Origin: Atrichornis clamosus
Taxonomy: Eukaryota; Chordata; Aves; Passeriformes; Menuridae
Direction: 5' to 3'
NCBI GenBank assembly: GCA_013400975.1
Contig: WBMZ01012776.1
Location: 1-64,000 of the forward strand
DNA: 64,000 nt
Below the pieces are notes generated by a model. It was given only the letters and a program-made list of their open reading frames with translations. It was not told where the DNA came from and did not search any database. How positions within the stretch are numbered: position 1 is the first letter of the stretch; every line of letters starts with the position of its first letter. The position numbers and the translations under genes are program-made. Positions 1 to 13,700 of the stretch are shown here, in pieces.

Positions 1-178
1 CGGGGGAGCCGCACACGCCGGCCCGGCGGCGCTGGCGAGGAAGCGGCGGGCTGGTGCGAGCGCGGCGCTGCCGGGGCCTCTGCGGGGGCGGAGGGGGGGC
101 GGTGCCGGCGGCGAGAGCGGCCGCAGTTTTCTCCAGCGGCGCCGATCTACAAGTGAGGGGCAGAGTGTGAGCGCCGCC
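1..178 (+). other. MTUS1: Putative non-coding exon 1 (5' UTR) of MTUS1, left boundary unknown
   Basis: A consensus donor GTAAGT begins at 179, directly inside the CpG island and on the gene strand. This makes 178 a likely end of a first non-coding exon that would splice to the acceptor before the large coding exon, or to a nearby extra leader exon. No long ATG-initiated reading frame crosses the donor. A second donor-like AG|GTGAGG at 432/433 could serve an alternative leader. The transcription start is unknown, so the left edge is only the window edge. Confidence 0.5.
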
Positions 179-250
179 GTAAGTGCTGACTTACTATCCT
201 TTACAGAAGTGTTAGCGCCCCCCTTCCTCCCCTTCTCCCCTCGCCCTCAG

Positions 251-432
251 CGAGGGCTTCCCGGGACCGCCGTATAACGGGGCACGGGAGGGGAGTGTGG
301 CTGGGGCTGCCCGGGCGCCGAGGCGCCGGCGAAGGAAACGGGTCACTGCCGCCGCTCCGTCCCGCTCCAGCTTACTTCTCCTCTTTCCTCTTCGGCGATT
401 CCCGCCCGCCGCGCTCCCGCGGCCCCGGCGAG
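251..432 (+). other. MTUS1: Possible second or alternative non-coding leader exon
   Basis: A long pyrimidine tract from about 217 ends in CAG at 248-250, which would be a good acceptor. An AG|GTGAGG donor follows at 432/433. Together they define a possible 182-base exon separated from exon 1 by a 72-base mini-intron. This is sequence inference only: GC-rich promoters produce such motifs by chance, and transcript data would decide it. Confidence 0.25.
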
Positions 433-2776
433 GTGAGGCTGAGCCGCGGCCTCGGGGCGCAGGGCAGGTGCGGCTGCAGCGAAGCTCGCCCCGAGGGGGC
501 CTTTCCCCTGGGCCGAGGGGTCAGAACTTCGGGGGCCCGAGCTGTGTGTTTGGTGGTTTTGATATTGAGAGATATGGAAATTGTATGTTGCTGGCGTAGC
601 TTTCTTTATCTGGATGAACGCTGACACCGTTTTCGAAATGTTTAAAATCTGCTATAGCTTGCTCTCGTGCACTCGGAGTGCTTTGGTCCTGCACTATAAC
701 ACGAACACTCCTGAGATTTTTGAAGTAATATTTTTAATGCGCACTCTGCTTGTTGCTATTTATACCACGCAAGGTTGGCAAGGAATGGAGAGCCAGAATT
801 TGAAAAGGACATTGAGCTTAAACTTGATACCATTGTTCCAAGGCCAAGGCGAGAGTGCAGATATTTCTAATAAAACAAAGCAAAGAAATGCTCAGCAAAC
901 AACCCTGTGAAAACACCCTGCGCCTTTGTTTTTCTATTGTATGATCAAAACAGAGAACTGAGCATCCCCTTCTAGTTAGGGATATGTTGGTGATGGTCTG
1001 CCACCAGGTCTAAGCCTGTGCTTTGGTTTTATTATTTGTTTTCTTTACGCTTGTGATGTGATGGGCAGTACAGCTGGTTAAACCCCACACGGGGGGATTA
1101 TCTGAAAGATGAAGTCTCACACGGTGGCAGATGCATGACTTTCACTTAGACAAGTAAAATAAATCATTATTGGTCATGACCTGTAAGGTCTAAGAGTAGC
1201 TATAATGTAAAATGACGTCAACACTACGCCTAATGAATTGAGTGATACCTATGCAGTTGAATATATATTCATGGGTAATAATTTTCTTTCTTCTTTTTCT
1301 AAATTAATTCAATACACATTCTCTCTAAAGTGAGGAAAGATAAGCTTTTCATATAATGAAACTTAAATTTAGGGAATAGTAAAGGTTTAACCTTCTTTAC
1401 ATCACTAAGATTTTTTGGAGTGAATGGGGATGACTAATATGATGGATTTCCCTATCTGGATTGCTAAATAAGATAGGTATTAAACATTGTTTATTCCTTG
1501 TGACATGCAGCGTGCTCTGGTGGAACTGCAGAGCAGCATTGTAGCGGCTGGCTCGCATGACTCCAGCTCGGCCACTGGGGTTAACTTAGTTCTCCTAGTG
1601 CTAATTGTCGTGGGTGAGCAATAGGCTGCATTTGAGCTCTGTTTTTATGGAGTGCAATTGTATGTGTGGTAACAAGGCTGTACTTAAAATTCATATAGTC
1701 ACTTTTTAAATATTACAGAGCTCTGATTTCTGACCGAGATCAGTCTGCTCCAGAACTGTGGCTGAAACAGTGATCAGTCTGGTAACTCTGAAGCTAAAAC
1801 TTTACCTGATATCATTTTCCATCTAGGGTAAATGTGATTCTGTATGTAAAGATTCCATAACTTGAAAATCTTTGAGCAAATATTAAACTTTTAGTAGCTG
1901 GCCCCTTAAAATTAATTTCATGAGCTTTTTGAGCAATTATGATTCAGTAAATAGGAAGCCTTACTGTTGGATGCACAACTGTTCCTTTTTCTCATGTGCT
2001 TTACTTGGTCTTACTGCTGAAATCAATAGCTGAGAATTGACTAACTGCAGAAATGCAGTGTCAAGGCCTTGACAAAGTCAAGATTTGACAGAGTAATGAC
2101 AGTCAATGCATTTGGGGCTTCTGTTTCTAACTCTTGCATTTTGTGGTTTCAGACTTTTGTCTGCAACCCCATATGGAAGAAGTAGATTTCTTTTTTAGGA
2201 AGAGCCTAGTTTCTACTACAAAAATGTCTACTTTAAGGAGGCTTTTTTTTTTTTTCATCTTGTAGGACTTAGTATTGAGCTGAGATTTAACATGTCGGGT
2301 AGCTAATCAACAATCTAGCGAAATAATTACTAAGATTTGTAATAGGAGCTGTGGAATGCAGATTAGCCAGCTGATAGTGGAGAACTGATTTTTTTGTATC
2401 TACAAAAATAAAAGTATACTTATGTTTTTATACATATGCATATGTGCTTTATAAATGTATAAATGCATATGTTATATATAGAAATGTGGTATATTACATA
2501 TTCATATGTTAAAGTGTGCTGCTGCTGTATTTTGATTGTTTGATGTTGAGAGATAATTATGTGAGCAGAAGTGCCACGTGTGGTATGTATGATTTAACAG
2601 GAGCTGCTGAAGTGTTTGCCTGCCTGAAGTCCCTACTTCTGTTTAAGTCATTTTGTTCTATTCATTCAGTTTCATGATGTATCCTGATTTACTGTTTAAT
2701 TGGGAAAATCAAGCATTTTAAAAGTTGCCTTTATCCCATTAATTCAGAAGATTACCTGGCAAGTTTGTGGAATGCT
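433..2776 (+). other. MTUS1 intron 1, first part: no gene seen
   Basis: After the CpG island the sequence is AT-rich intronic DNA. It has a poly-T run at 2243-2255 and an AT-rich TATATA/CATATG stretch at about 2425-2510. No reading frame resembles a protein and no repeat family is recognised. Confidence 0.6.
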
Positions 2777-2782
2777 CATTCT

Positions 2783-3109
2783 TGTGGCTGTTACAGGCCT
2801 GTGTGCAAAGAGATTTCAGTTTCCTGACAGGCATCTGTGAGAAAGCAAGGCTTTCTCAAGGATGCTGCAGGAAAACAATCTAAAAGTATTGTAAACTATG
2901 GTCTTGTTATGAGACCAAAGAAGAAAACACGAGGTAAGAGTTGCTAGGGCCAACCAATCCCTCCGGGGGGTGGCTGGTCAGTGAACCAATGACCTTGTGT
3001 TAGTCCAGCGTGCTAAGGTATAGAAGCACCTTTGTAGATACAATAAAGAGGTCGGTTTGCATCTACATAAGGCCGTCCGTGTCGTTAGTGTCAAGGCTCG
3101 CTAGCGACA
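2783..3109 (+). mobile_element. Solo LTR of an endogenous retrovirus, copy 1
   Basis: This 327-base element begins TGTGG and ends GCGACA, with the TG...CA termini of an integrated retroviral LTR. It is flanked by a perfect 6-base target-site duplication, CATTCT at 2777-2782 and 3110-3115. Inside are two CCAAT boxes (2954-2958 and 2986-2990), a TATA-like GGTATAGAA near 3018, and an AATAAA polyadenylation signal at 3042-3047 in the context GATACAATAAA, so the element reads on the + strand. No internal retroviral sequence follows, so it is a solo LTR left by recombination. Six-base duplications are typical of class II (alpha/beta-like, ERVK) retroviruses; the exact family is not identified. A near-identical copy lies at 18577-18903. 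Confidence 0.88.
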
Positions 3110-6100
3110 CATTCTATGGAGTAGTTTGCAGTTAAAGCTGTATAAGTTAATGCTCTTTATTTTGCTTTAGGTGATTGCATGTGGAAACAAGGCTTAGTGC
3201 TTCTCCAGTGTTTATGGTGTGGAACTGTCTGTTGAACAGTTAGCTTTACACAAACATAAAAGTGAGAATGATAACAACCTACTTCTTTTTAATTGAGTAT
3301 TTGCACTGTGGAGTTTTTCCTTTTCCTAACTCGTGTACAAAGATGTTTTAGACTTAACAGTTACTCTGATAGAGGCATGGGAAGAGTTGTTTCCTGCTTT
3401 TCTATTTTCTCTGTTGCAGAGATTATTCCACAGAGTATGCTATGCATAGGTACGCTTTATTACTTGAAGAAAAAATCAGTGCTAGTTGATAATTTTATAT
3501 GTTCTCCAAGTGAAAATTAATATTGTGAGTCTTTGTTTTCTGCATTAGTGGTCTTTTTCTGTACCAAAAAATTGTTAGGACTTAAGTTATTCTGTTCAGT
3601 GAGAAATTTCCTTTTCCCCATTCCTGGCACCTATATTAACCTTAGTTTTATTTCATGTACTTCTCTGTCCCTTGGATGAATTGCATTAATCCTTTTACAC
3701 TAAGTTACCTCTAACTGCTTTAGTTACTACTCTGTTTAGTTTTTGCATCAGAAAAAACTGAAACTACTGTAAGTGGATGACTACGATGTGATGGGTGCAT
3801 CGCCCACTTGTATCAGCTCCCCAGTCCCTGTTGTCATTCTTCTTTAGATGATTCCCTTAGGTCTGTCATTTTGTTTCGCTTTGTCATAGAATTTGGCTTA
3901 GCCCTTCCAACTTTGCCAAGTTGTCAGTGTTTTCTCAGCAATCTTCAAATATTTAAAGATTCCACAATTATTTTTCTTTTGCAATCTTAAATAACTACTT
4001 AAAAATGGAAACTAGCTCATTTTTGTGTTTAATATAAATGTGGATTTATGGATTGCAGTATGGTAATTTTGTGGGGAAATGAAACTAGTTCCCTCAAGGC
4101 ACTGGGAGTTGAGATACTGTAACCCACATTGGGTTTTGATTAACTGGTTCCTGTTGCAGACCCCAGTGAATGTGCGTGCAGAGGTTGTCTGTGTGCTCGG
4201 AGTGACAGTGGCCATCAGCTGTACAGCAGAATCCGTGAGGTGGGGTGAACAATCGGAATGTGTGTGGTGTAGCACTTTATTCTAATGCCTAGTGTTCCTG
4301 GTATCTCTAATATCTTTTACTGTGTACTCTCTATACTGTGTCTAACAGGAAGAAATAAGAAACCCTTTCTTCCAGAGTCAGTTTCCCTGTTGTGTTTTCT
4401 CCATTCATGGCAGTGAAGAAGTGGACAAGCCTTCTTCAAGCAAAAACAGAGTACTGAAGGAGGAATTGTCATTACTATGAAAAATATGGTTGTAAATATG
4501 TTTTGTATGGATTTTTTTCCCTGATCTCCTGTCAATGTATGAGGTCTGTATATGTGTTCTGGACTTCTTAATTTGGTTTGATGGCATTAGCTGACATGAG
4601 TGAGGTTTGGCTGGAGTGATCTCTGAAATGGTGCTCCTTTTTTCTTTGTGAGGTCAGCTGTAAACCTGTGCAACTGACCAAAAAGAAATTATTTTCATCA
4701 CTGAGGTCCAAACCGAGTGTGATTGTATTCTTGGATGAATGTGAGTGTGAGATGCTGCAAGTATTACAGACTGCTGCTTGCATCTGTTCATCTCCTGTTG
4801 GAGTTGTAGCTGAGGCTGCTGCAAAGAGATGCTGACTTACCTAGAAATTACCTGCTTACACTAGAAATAGTGTTGAATTGCAGCAGACTGAATGATCTTG
4901 ACTGAAAAATATAAAAAATAGGAGGATTTTGGCTGCACCATGATTCCAGGAGGGTTTGGGAACTAAGGATCTGTGTGCCTTTGGGCAGTCTGAGGGCATT
5001 GTGGTAAAGTGCATGGGCTGATAAATGAACTATGAAACAAGAAAGACTAAGAACTTGTCCGTCAGCTATGGTTTGTGTGCCCATTCTCACAATTAACATG
5101 ATGTACCTTTCTTATTTTGCTTGGTGTTTTACTTGCCTGCTCCTAGTAGGTCAAATGCGATTACTCTGACTTGAGGATGCTAAAGGTAAGATAGTTGGAG
5201 TATTTCAAGACCATGGCGTGAAACCATTTTTAAACTAGAGGAATAAATGGAGGATGCTGCCATGCTGCCTTATGCATTGCACATGTCCTATTAATGCATA
5301 GTCTTCAAGAGTCATCAGTTCTTGGACAAAGTTTGAGTTGCTCTTAATATCCGATTCATATAATTTAGTGGCAGTGAAATATTTCTTTTACTGTGATTGT
5401 TAGGGGTATTTGAAATACCAGTGATGTGACTTAAAAGGGAAGTCAGGAAGTGCATAATATTTTCCTCAAGTTTGTATTTTTCTTTAAAAAGTGCTTTAAT
5501 TTACAGAGTTAAAATTTGGCTGGGAGGTACCTTTTTCAAACCTCCAAACTGAAGTAGGACTATTGCCTGTAGTAGATCAGGTCAGTCATGGCAGGGTCGA
5601 AGTGAGTCTTGTAAATCTCTGTGTTTGGAGGTTCTGTAACCTGTTTTGGATATTCTAGCAAATAATTTTGTTCAAAGAAAGAAATAACTTGAAATGGCAT
5701 GGCTGGTGAGCCATTTACAGGATTACATGCAAGTGTTATTACAGAAGTCAGTTGGCGATTGTACATGGTTTTGGTACTGAACTCTTTCAGATGAAACACA
5801 GAGACCTTCTAGGAAATTGGTCTAAAGAAAGCTGTTGTTGGCCCTTGCCTCTGCAATTACACTCAGCAGGACTGTAGCTCTTTATTGCACCCCTAAGTTG
5901 CAAGAAGATTGTAGTTCTGCCTGTAGGTGCTGTGCAATTTCTTGAATGCTGGCTCCTGCTGTAAGAAATTCTCATATTCTGAGCCTGTCCTTTCATCCTG
6001 TTGAAGTTTTGACAAGTCAAATGTCCTTAGCATTGCTTTTAGTTTGGAGGGGAAACTGTTCCAAGTTTTCTCGGAGAAATTAGCATGAAACTTGACTATT

Positions 6101-7663
6101 TTTAGTGGTATATAGATAAATGGTGAGAAATTGGAAGACTGCTTTGTGAATATAAGTACCAATAGCTTGATAAATAATTACCCTGTAGAAAAGTGGCGTA
6201 TATACAATGGGTAAAACTGGAAGTCTGTCTGTGTCTTTGCAAGCTTTATTTAAAGTTTCTGGAGTTCTGGTAACTTGGGCTATGCAGTAGTCAATACGGC
6301 TTCCACTCTGTGTGAAGCAAAAGCGACGTACACAGCTGGTTGTTACTCTTAAACTGAGTGTCCAGTTTCAGAGGCATATAAAGGATAGTTTGATTGGAAA
6401 CTGTCAAAATTGGACCTATTTTTCATTTTGGGATGCTTTGGTTATTTTCTTGTCTTGCTTATTTTCTTACTTTTCATGTCTTGAATTCTGTGTTATTTGG
6501 TGTCACTTTTCTGTAGTGGCAGTATTTCATGGTGGTAGTTTTCTCATGTCTGTCTTGGCCTTTAAGTTGCTCCATTAAAAAGACAGCTTATGGCAAACTC
6601 ATTCACCACGAACATTTGGAAATAAATGGGGTGGGATGGGTGTTCCTTTTGGGAGATGCTGGTTGATAAAGAAAACCAATAGCCAGTATATATCCCAATG
6701 TTAGGATTATTTACATCTATATTAATTCATCATTTAAATTATGAGTCAACATAAAACTTTCTTTAATAGTATCAGGATGCTGTCCTCTTGAATCTTTGTG
6801 ATGTTCTTTTGAGAGAAACTGAAGAATAACTGGAAAGGTTGGTTTAAAAGGCCTCTAACAGTCCTCTCTGCCACAGGCAGTGCTATTTGGACTATCATGC
6901 CATCTGCAATGATGTTGCTTGGAGATTAAACTATTCTATTTGATGGAGTTTTACCTGTCACAAAGCATGAACTTTCCTAACAGCTTCATTACTAGGCTTT
7001 ACTTAAACACTTGTTAAACCTTCTGCTGATTTGCACTGGTTCTGTTCATACTTAAATTGTATTCTTTGGCGTTAGCAAACCCAAATGTCACAGTTGTCAG
7101 AAAATGCAGCTTTTAAAGAGTCCCATCATTAAATCAGTGTATAACTTTCCCAGAAACTGCAGAATTAAATGTGGTAAAAAGTGAACTGTTGCATCTTGGT
7201 TTGCTACACAGGTTTGTCTGAAAGCTGACTCTTGGTGGTGAAGGAGCTGACAGTTAAACACACTAAAGCTCAAACAAACCCAAAACCCATTAGAATGAAA
7301 GGACTGGTTGTTTGAATAACTAATTCTTGCAGCAAGGTATATGAATTATTAGGATTTTCACTTTGTGGAACATAAAAACAAACTTCTATTAATGATCATT
7401 CATCTTAATTCCTGGGAGTATATATTATGCCCAGTGTTTTGGACTGAAATAATGAGCTTGTTCAGCTGGTCTTTGAAATTAGCACTGAAATTGTCCTCTC
7501 AACTATTTTTTAGCACAGAGATCTAAGCTGTCTTAGAAGATCTTACGCAGAGATTGGACAACTGTACTTGGTGTACTTGAGAAAGCATCCTCTGTTGCCT
7601 TTAATGCCATGTACATTTTCTCCATGTAAGGCTCAGTGCAGTTTGCTACAGGTGATCCTGTCC

Positions 7664-7788
7664 TGCTTTTTTGTTGGTTCTTTTGGTTTGGTTTTGGGTG
7701 GTTTTTTTTGTTGTTTGTTTTGGATTGGGGAGTTTTTGGTGGTTTTGTTTGTTGATTTGGTTTTTGGTTCTTTTGGTTTGTTTTGTAA
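7664..7788 (+). repeat. T/G-rich low-complexity tract (TTTGG-like)
   Basis: About 125 bases made almost entirely of T and G, with recurrent TTTTGG, TTTGTTG and GGTTTTG words and long T runs. The frames it produces on both strands are composed of Phe/Val/Leu/Gly or Lys/Gln/Asn/Pro and are compositional artefacts. No tandem unit of fixed length is clear. Confidence 0.8.
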
Positions 7789-10700
7789 AAGCATTGGTTG
7801 AAACTAGGTGGGACTTTGTCCATCCTTGCATGTGTACTTTGTGATTCCCTCTAAGAGGATTGACAGCTTTTGGTTTTGCAAATATGCTGGTGTTTAAACC
7901 ATTACTGAATTATTGTATGGCTCTTTTTTACTCCCCCCTTCTTTCTGGTAGTTGCTTTGAGAAGAAGAAAAAGAAAAAAAGGAATGTTCGTATTGAACTG
8001 CTCCTTTCCACCCTTGGGACATCAGTCGTTCAGTCCTATGTGTACATGATTATTTCTGACTCCTAGCTGGAGCTCTTAATGATCCTGTGGCTTCTTCATT
8101 GATGCTGACTGTCTAAGCACGTGAAGGGTTTCACATGGATGTTGCTTTCACTGTGTCCATCTTGAGTTGCAGGACAGCTCATCTTTGATGCTGGTGGCTG
8201 TGTGATGCAGACCATTTCTGGATGTACTGGCCTAGCAATTCTTGTCAGCCTAAGCAAGCTCCGTCTGTTGCAGTGTGCTCTCATCTGATGTGTGCACTGG
8301 TTATTGCTTCTCCCATCAGTTGTCAAGGATCTTAAAACCATCACTCTGTGGCTGACTGTAATCTAATCTTGGGAAACCTATTGACTGCTGTTCCACTATT
8401 GCAATGCTGCCTAATTGCACAGTTTGTCTGCCAGTTTCACCTCTGCAAGACGCCCTCAGTGCTGACTTGATCATTTTATTACATGGTAGATATCTAGGAA
8501 GTATCTACAGAAATCTGCAGTTTCTTTGTGTGAGTACTATCTGAGTAAGTCCATATTTCAGGTATGCTCTCTACCAGATGTTTGTAGGTGGGCAGCCTAT
8601 ATGGTGCTGTACTGTCGCAGTTATACTTTGGGTGTAAATTTGCAGGAGCTGAACTCTACTGCAGATTTCCACCAAAGAGAATGCTAGTTTGTGTACTTTA
8701 TTTGCTCCTCATTAGGTGATACAAGCCAAACTTATGGAACTTTATTCTTACTCCTTTATCTTTCAAGCAGTGTGGAACATGGACTGATTTTATTACTGAA
8801 ATCTCATCCTTTTCAGGTCTCTATTACCCACAGCTTCCATCAGCAGCCTGAAGGTACTGAAAGAAAATCTGTTGGTATGATTCATAGTTCATATGTGTTA
8901 TCATATAACATGTGATTCAATTTAATGAATTTGTTGCCAGAATTGTCTGTCTGAGATTATTCTTATCTCACATAGTAGGTTGCTTACTTATCATGCACTT
9001 TTTTTGATGCAATGAGGGTCATTTTGTTTGATGCTGAGTTTCAGGTAATCAAATGTTTGTATCTGCAGGTGAATTGTTGGAGTGGTTCCTTTGCAAGCTT
9101 TCCCTAAACGGTAGGAATTCCTCACAGATGTTTTGGTTTGTTTGCATTCTTACCTGTGTCTCAGTATAGAAGTGTCTCAAAACTACCAATGTTCCTTGTA
9201 GTGCATCTGTGTTTCCTCTGCTTTGTTTCATTCTCATAAACAATTCATAGGATCTGCTGGGGAATTGTTATAGTTGACTATTATGAAACTGAACTGTCTG
9301 GGTGTTGCCTCTTGCCACAGTATTATAATCAGCCAGAGCCTTGATGCCAGCAGATAATAATGGCTGGTTCTGCAGCTGGCATAGATTGGTGGCCGTGGGC
9401 AGCTGGATGCCCTTAGGCATCTGCACTCTCAGTATCTTCCTGGAAGGATGGCAGAGGCTTGCCAGGCAGTTAGGAAGCTCACTTACTTCATATGCTTGAA
9501 TCTGTAGTCACAGATTAATATTCTTGCTCTGCTCTCATCTAATGAATAGCTTCTGATACTCATCTGGAGTTGTGCAGAGCACCTAGGGATTCTTTGTGCA
9601 CTATAGATCTGTGATACTCTAACAGCAAGTAGTACAATCCTTGTGAGCTTGGCAGTTTTCTCAGGAGATTTTAAAGGCTTTTGGTCATCCACCTCATTAT
9701 GTATACTTGTGGTAAGACCTTGCTTCTACCTTATTGCACAAGCACAAAGATCAAGATATCTGAGCAGTTTCTGTATGTGGTTAGTACTCACCATTACCTT
9801 CCTTTCCTTGCCCTGGGCTAGTTTGGGTTTGTGTGCCATGGATTTTGTGTAATCAAATGTCCTGCTGCTCAGCAAGTGGTTTCCAAAGTCAAATACCCAT
9901 AAAGTTAGTCTTCTGTGTTACAAATTTCTCACAGGTTTTGTAATAGTTGTATTGGGCATAACTAGCATTTATTTGTGCTTCTCTGCTTTAATCAAGCTGC
10001 ATCTCAACACTTAAGAAGTTAGTGAGTCTGGTTCCAAATTTCAGCCAGCTTGAGCTGGTAGTTCATTTAATAGCTTAATTGCAAGGTGATAATTGAATAG
10101 GAGCTGTCTTCAGTTTCCTACATGCAGAGGCTGTATCATTAGACCTTCTGAAGTCTTGTGAAAAGCTGCCTCTACTGAAAGATGCATTGCAGCTTTAGCT
10201 ATTATTTTAGCACAAAAAGTATTGAGTGTGTTTTTTGTTGTTGTTATATTGGACTAGAAGCCTCCCTACTTGCTCAGATGACTGTTGGCCAAGTGCTTCA
10301 AGCACGAGGCAGTGTTGCATGCCGTATTAGTTGGGGTCTCTGGATGTTTTTCAGCGTTCAGCTTTTTCCACCTGTCCCAGCCTAGTGGCGATCAGGACTG
10401 TGCTTCTTCCCCGTTGTGCCCAGCTGTATGTATTGCAGCATCTCCCATAAGCTGAACAGTTGCCACCACACAGGTCACAGCACTGTTGTGCTGGTGTGTA
10501 AGCCTTACTCTGCACCAATGTATAGTCACAAATGCACATTTGTAAAAAATGCACTTTTTAAACAAAATAAGCACTATGGAGCCTTGAGAGGAGTGACTCT
10601 AAGGTACTCAAAACTGAGAAGAGTGAAGGTAAGGAACCTCAGTGGTTAGAGCAGCCCTTCCAGCAGATTTGACACTTTATAGCTTGGCATGTGGGCAAGC

Positions 10701-13700
10701 CTCCAGCCTCCACTCTCCTGGAGGGTACCCTGTTGGTAAGGTGTCGCCTAAATATAGTAAGCCTGTGTGGTGGGAGTGGTTTTTTTTTCCCTGCAATGAA
10801 CTATATTCAGTGCAAAGTAAGCAGGAAAGCTTTGTCTTCTACAAGGTCACTTCATCACAGGCTTTCAGATATTTGCAGTTGTTTGGCATTCTTATTGAAG
10901 GCCATGTAGAAACTGGGTGGCAGACTTTGAGATCAGTGTTTCTGTTCCCTAATCTGTAATGGGATGCATATCATTGATGAAAAAGTCTGGTTCTGTAGAG
11001 GTCATTCCATAGTATCTACATAAGTTATATTTAGTACTTGTTTCTATCTGGTTGGTGTCAGAATAAAGCTACTGTTACAAAATGCTTGCTTATTTATAAA
11101 CACAGAGAATGCAAGCTTCCTGTAGAGGGGCAGCCTAGAATTTTGTTCTTAAATTGTGGGGGAAAAGATTTCTAGGAAAAAAAAAATCTGTTGCAATGTG
11201 TTCTTGATGGCTGTTTTGTTTTGCCAACCACTGGCTTCATATAAAAGCAGGTTTGTGGTTGTCAAATGTAAATACAGCTAGATTTTGTAAAGTGAGTTTC
11301 TCAGTCTCCAGGACTAATCATGGTCCACAGGTAGCAGAAGGTGGCTTACAGAATAGTTGCAAAAGTGGTGGGCTGGCTCCTTCCCCCTGCCAAACCCCCC
11401 CCACAAAATGTCATTTAAAAATATGGTATTCATGTCCATTCCATTTGTTATTTACTTATGAGTGAACAGTTGCAACAGTGTACATGGAGGCAGGTCCTTG
11501 AATCTCTTAACTGTTAGTAGCCTTTCAGTATATGTGTTCTGTTTTCTGTTTTTGTTTCAGAGAAGTCTTAAATGGCAAATTCTTCTTATTTTATGCCTCA
11601 AAATAACATTGAATAACTGGATAATCATACAATCTATTAAGAGTAAGTATAGCAACCCTGTGTTTTTTCATTCAGCTTTTAGTTGTCTATGATTTGTTTT
11701 TCAAATGTGAACTCAGTGTTGTGGTTTTTGGTCTCTTTTTGTGGTTTGGTAGTTGTTGTTTTGCTTTCTTCTAAGTCCCTCCACTATATTTTTTTTTGTT
11801 GTCACATAAATTTTTAAAACTTGCCTTATTTTGGCTTATAGCTGTCAGTGTAGACTACTGGTTACTATTGTTTGGCAGCCAGGTTTTGACACAGAATAAC
11901 CGAAGGAAAACTTGCCTATGAAGTCTTAAAAAGTTTTTGACTTTACTAATGCAAAACTGTACATTTTTAAACACAGAAGATGAATCTGTAGTGTCAGAAG
12001 GGGAAAATGTCAAATAATGTGCATCTGTCCACTCTTGTGAAGAAGTCTGTCTTTTAAGTGATCGTGAGTACTGTAGTATCTTTTCCATGCTCTTCAGCTC
12101 TTCCAGAAATCACTTTAAGAGGCGAAATGGCCTTTGTACTCAATGATACTGCCTGGAGAAAAACTTAATCTCTCTGGACTAACGGCTGCCTTTCTACAAA
12201 CTAGTGTGTTTGAGGTTAATGTTTAAATATTTAAATAGATTTGGCATGTTGCCATTTAAGTAGAACAGAATGTGCTTAACCCTGAAACTCAAACAGTTCC
12301 CTGGGTAGCCAAAAAAAAAAAAGAATTACTTAATAGTGCAGTCATCTGGTAAATTGAAAGATTATAATTTAACACTAATCCTGAACAGGGGTATCCTAAA
12401 GGAGGGGATATCAATCTGATTTTTTCCATTTAGTTGAGGGGAATTTTTATGTATGTTATTGGAACTTTTTACAGAAGTTCTTAGGCTAAATAGTAGCACT
12501 CATCTGTGGGTCAAAGTCCAGTATAAACAAGCTCTAGTGCAATGTAGTAAAAACAGTCCTAAAAGATACTGATCTGCATGAAGGAATTTTAAACTTGTTG
12601 AAAACTGGGTAACTTGTTAAATTCGGATGACTTCATTTGTAGTTCTCTTTGTTTGGGTTGGAATGCAAGAGTTACGCAAAGGTTTGGTGTATGTAAAGCT
12701 CAAGCTTAGTTTGGGAGTCTTGATACTTACAACTTGAAATGGAAAAAGTTAGAGGAGAAACCCAAGAGCAAGGGCACTTGCGTTCTTTACATCTCTAGGG
12801 CTCTCTGCCTTAATCCAGAGGACTGGGTTGCCAGTGTTTGGAAGAGAGGTGGAAGCTTTGACCTTGAGACTGCATCTCTAGTCCAGTCTGATTCTGACCG
12901 TCATCTTACCAAGATCTTTGTTAAGGCATTCTGCTCAGGGAAGTATTTCCTGCCTCTTGTACCAGATGATGCAAACCCAGGTTTTCTGCCAAGTATCCCA
13001 AGGATTTTCTAATTTTCTTCACATTCTACACTGGTGACTGCATGCTCTCTGTAGTTGAGAGAATGAAGCAGTGTACAAGGCATGCGAAGGTAAGCCTGGC
13101 TGGAAGAGGGAGACTATTTTCTTTCCTCATCTTGCTTTCTTATACAAAGCTCATGTTCAAGTAAAACAAGTATGTGAATTTTTCAACGTGTGCACATGTG
13201 AAACCTCACAATTTAGAACTCTTAATGAAAATAATTGTAAATCCCATAACTCCAAGCCTATGAAAGAAGTATTGGAGGTCGCAACAACTTCCCAGACAAA
13301 CTAATATTTTGTTTAACTCTGATTAAATTGTGTGGTATTTGTATTTCAGCACAGAAGTGAAGTTGGCTGGGCCAGTATTTGCTTGAGCTCATGTTTGCAT
13401 ATCCTAAAAAAAAGAGTGATACTGCAAATGCCCAGCACAGAATTCATACCTCACATATTATGATGTGATTTATGTGAGCCAAAGCAGTGGTCTCCTAATA
13501 AATGGTTAGGAAATCAGCACACTAAAAAAAAATAAAAAATCCTCTGTCAGCAGCATGAGTGTTGCAATTCTAAAACTGGTATGAACTACTTACTCTTTTA
13601 TATCATCTGTGTCAGTAGGTGGAGACAAAATTTTATGACAGTTTGATATATTTTGTGATTTCTTTATAAATGAAAAAAAAATTCTACTTAAATAGCTGTT

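Larger units (their letters stand above)
1..540. promoter_or_regulatory. MTUS1: CpG island promoter region of MTUS1
   Basis: This segment is extremely GC-rich and dense in CpG, in sharp contrast to the AT-rich sequence that follows from about position 545. Two GGGGGCGG GC boxes (Sp1-type) lie at 84-91 and 95-102. No TATA box is evident, which fits a housekeeping-type promoter. The transcription start cannot be placed from sequence; the promoter may extend left of the window. Whether it is bidirectional cannot be judged here. Confidence 0.75.

Noticed and set aside
295..624. Overlapping open frames of about 100 codons on both strands at the CpG island
   Set aside because: GC-rich DNA lacks stop codons by composition. 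The Pro/Arg/Gly/Ala-rich products have no recognisable domain and overlap each other.
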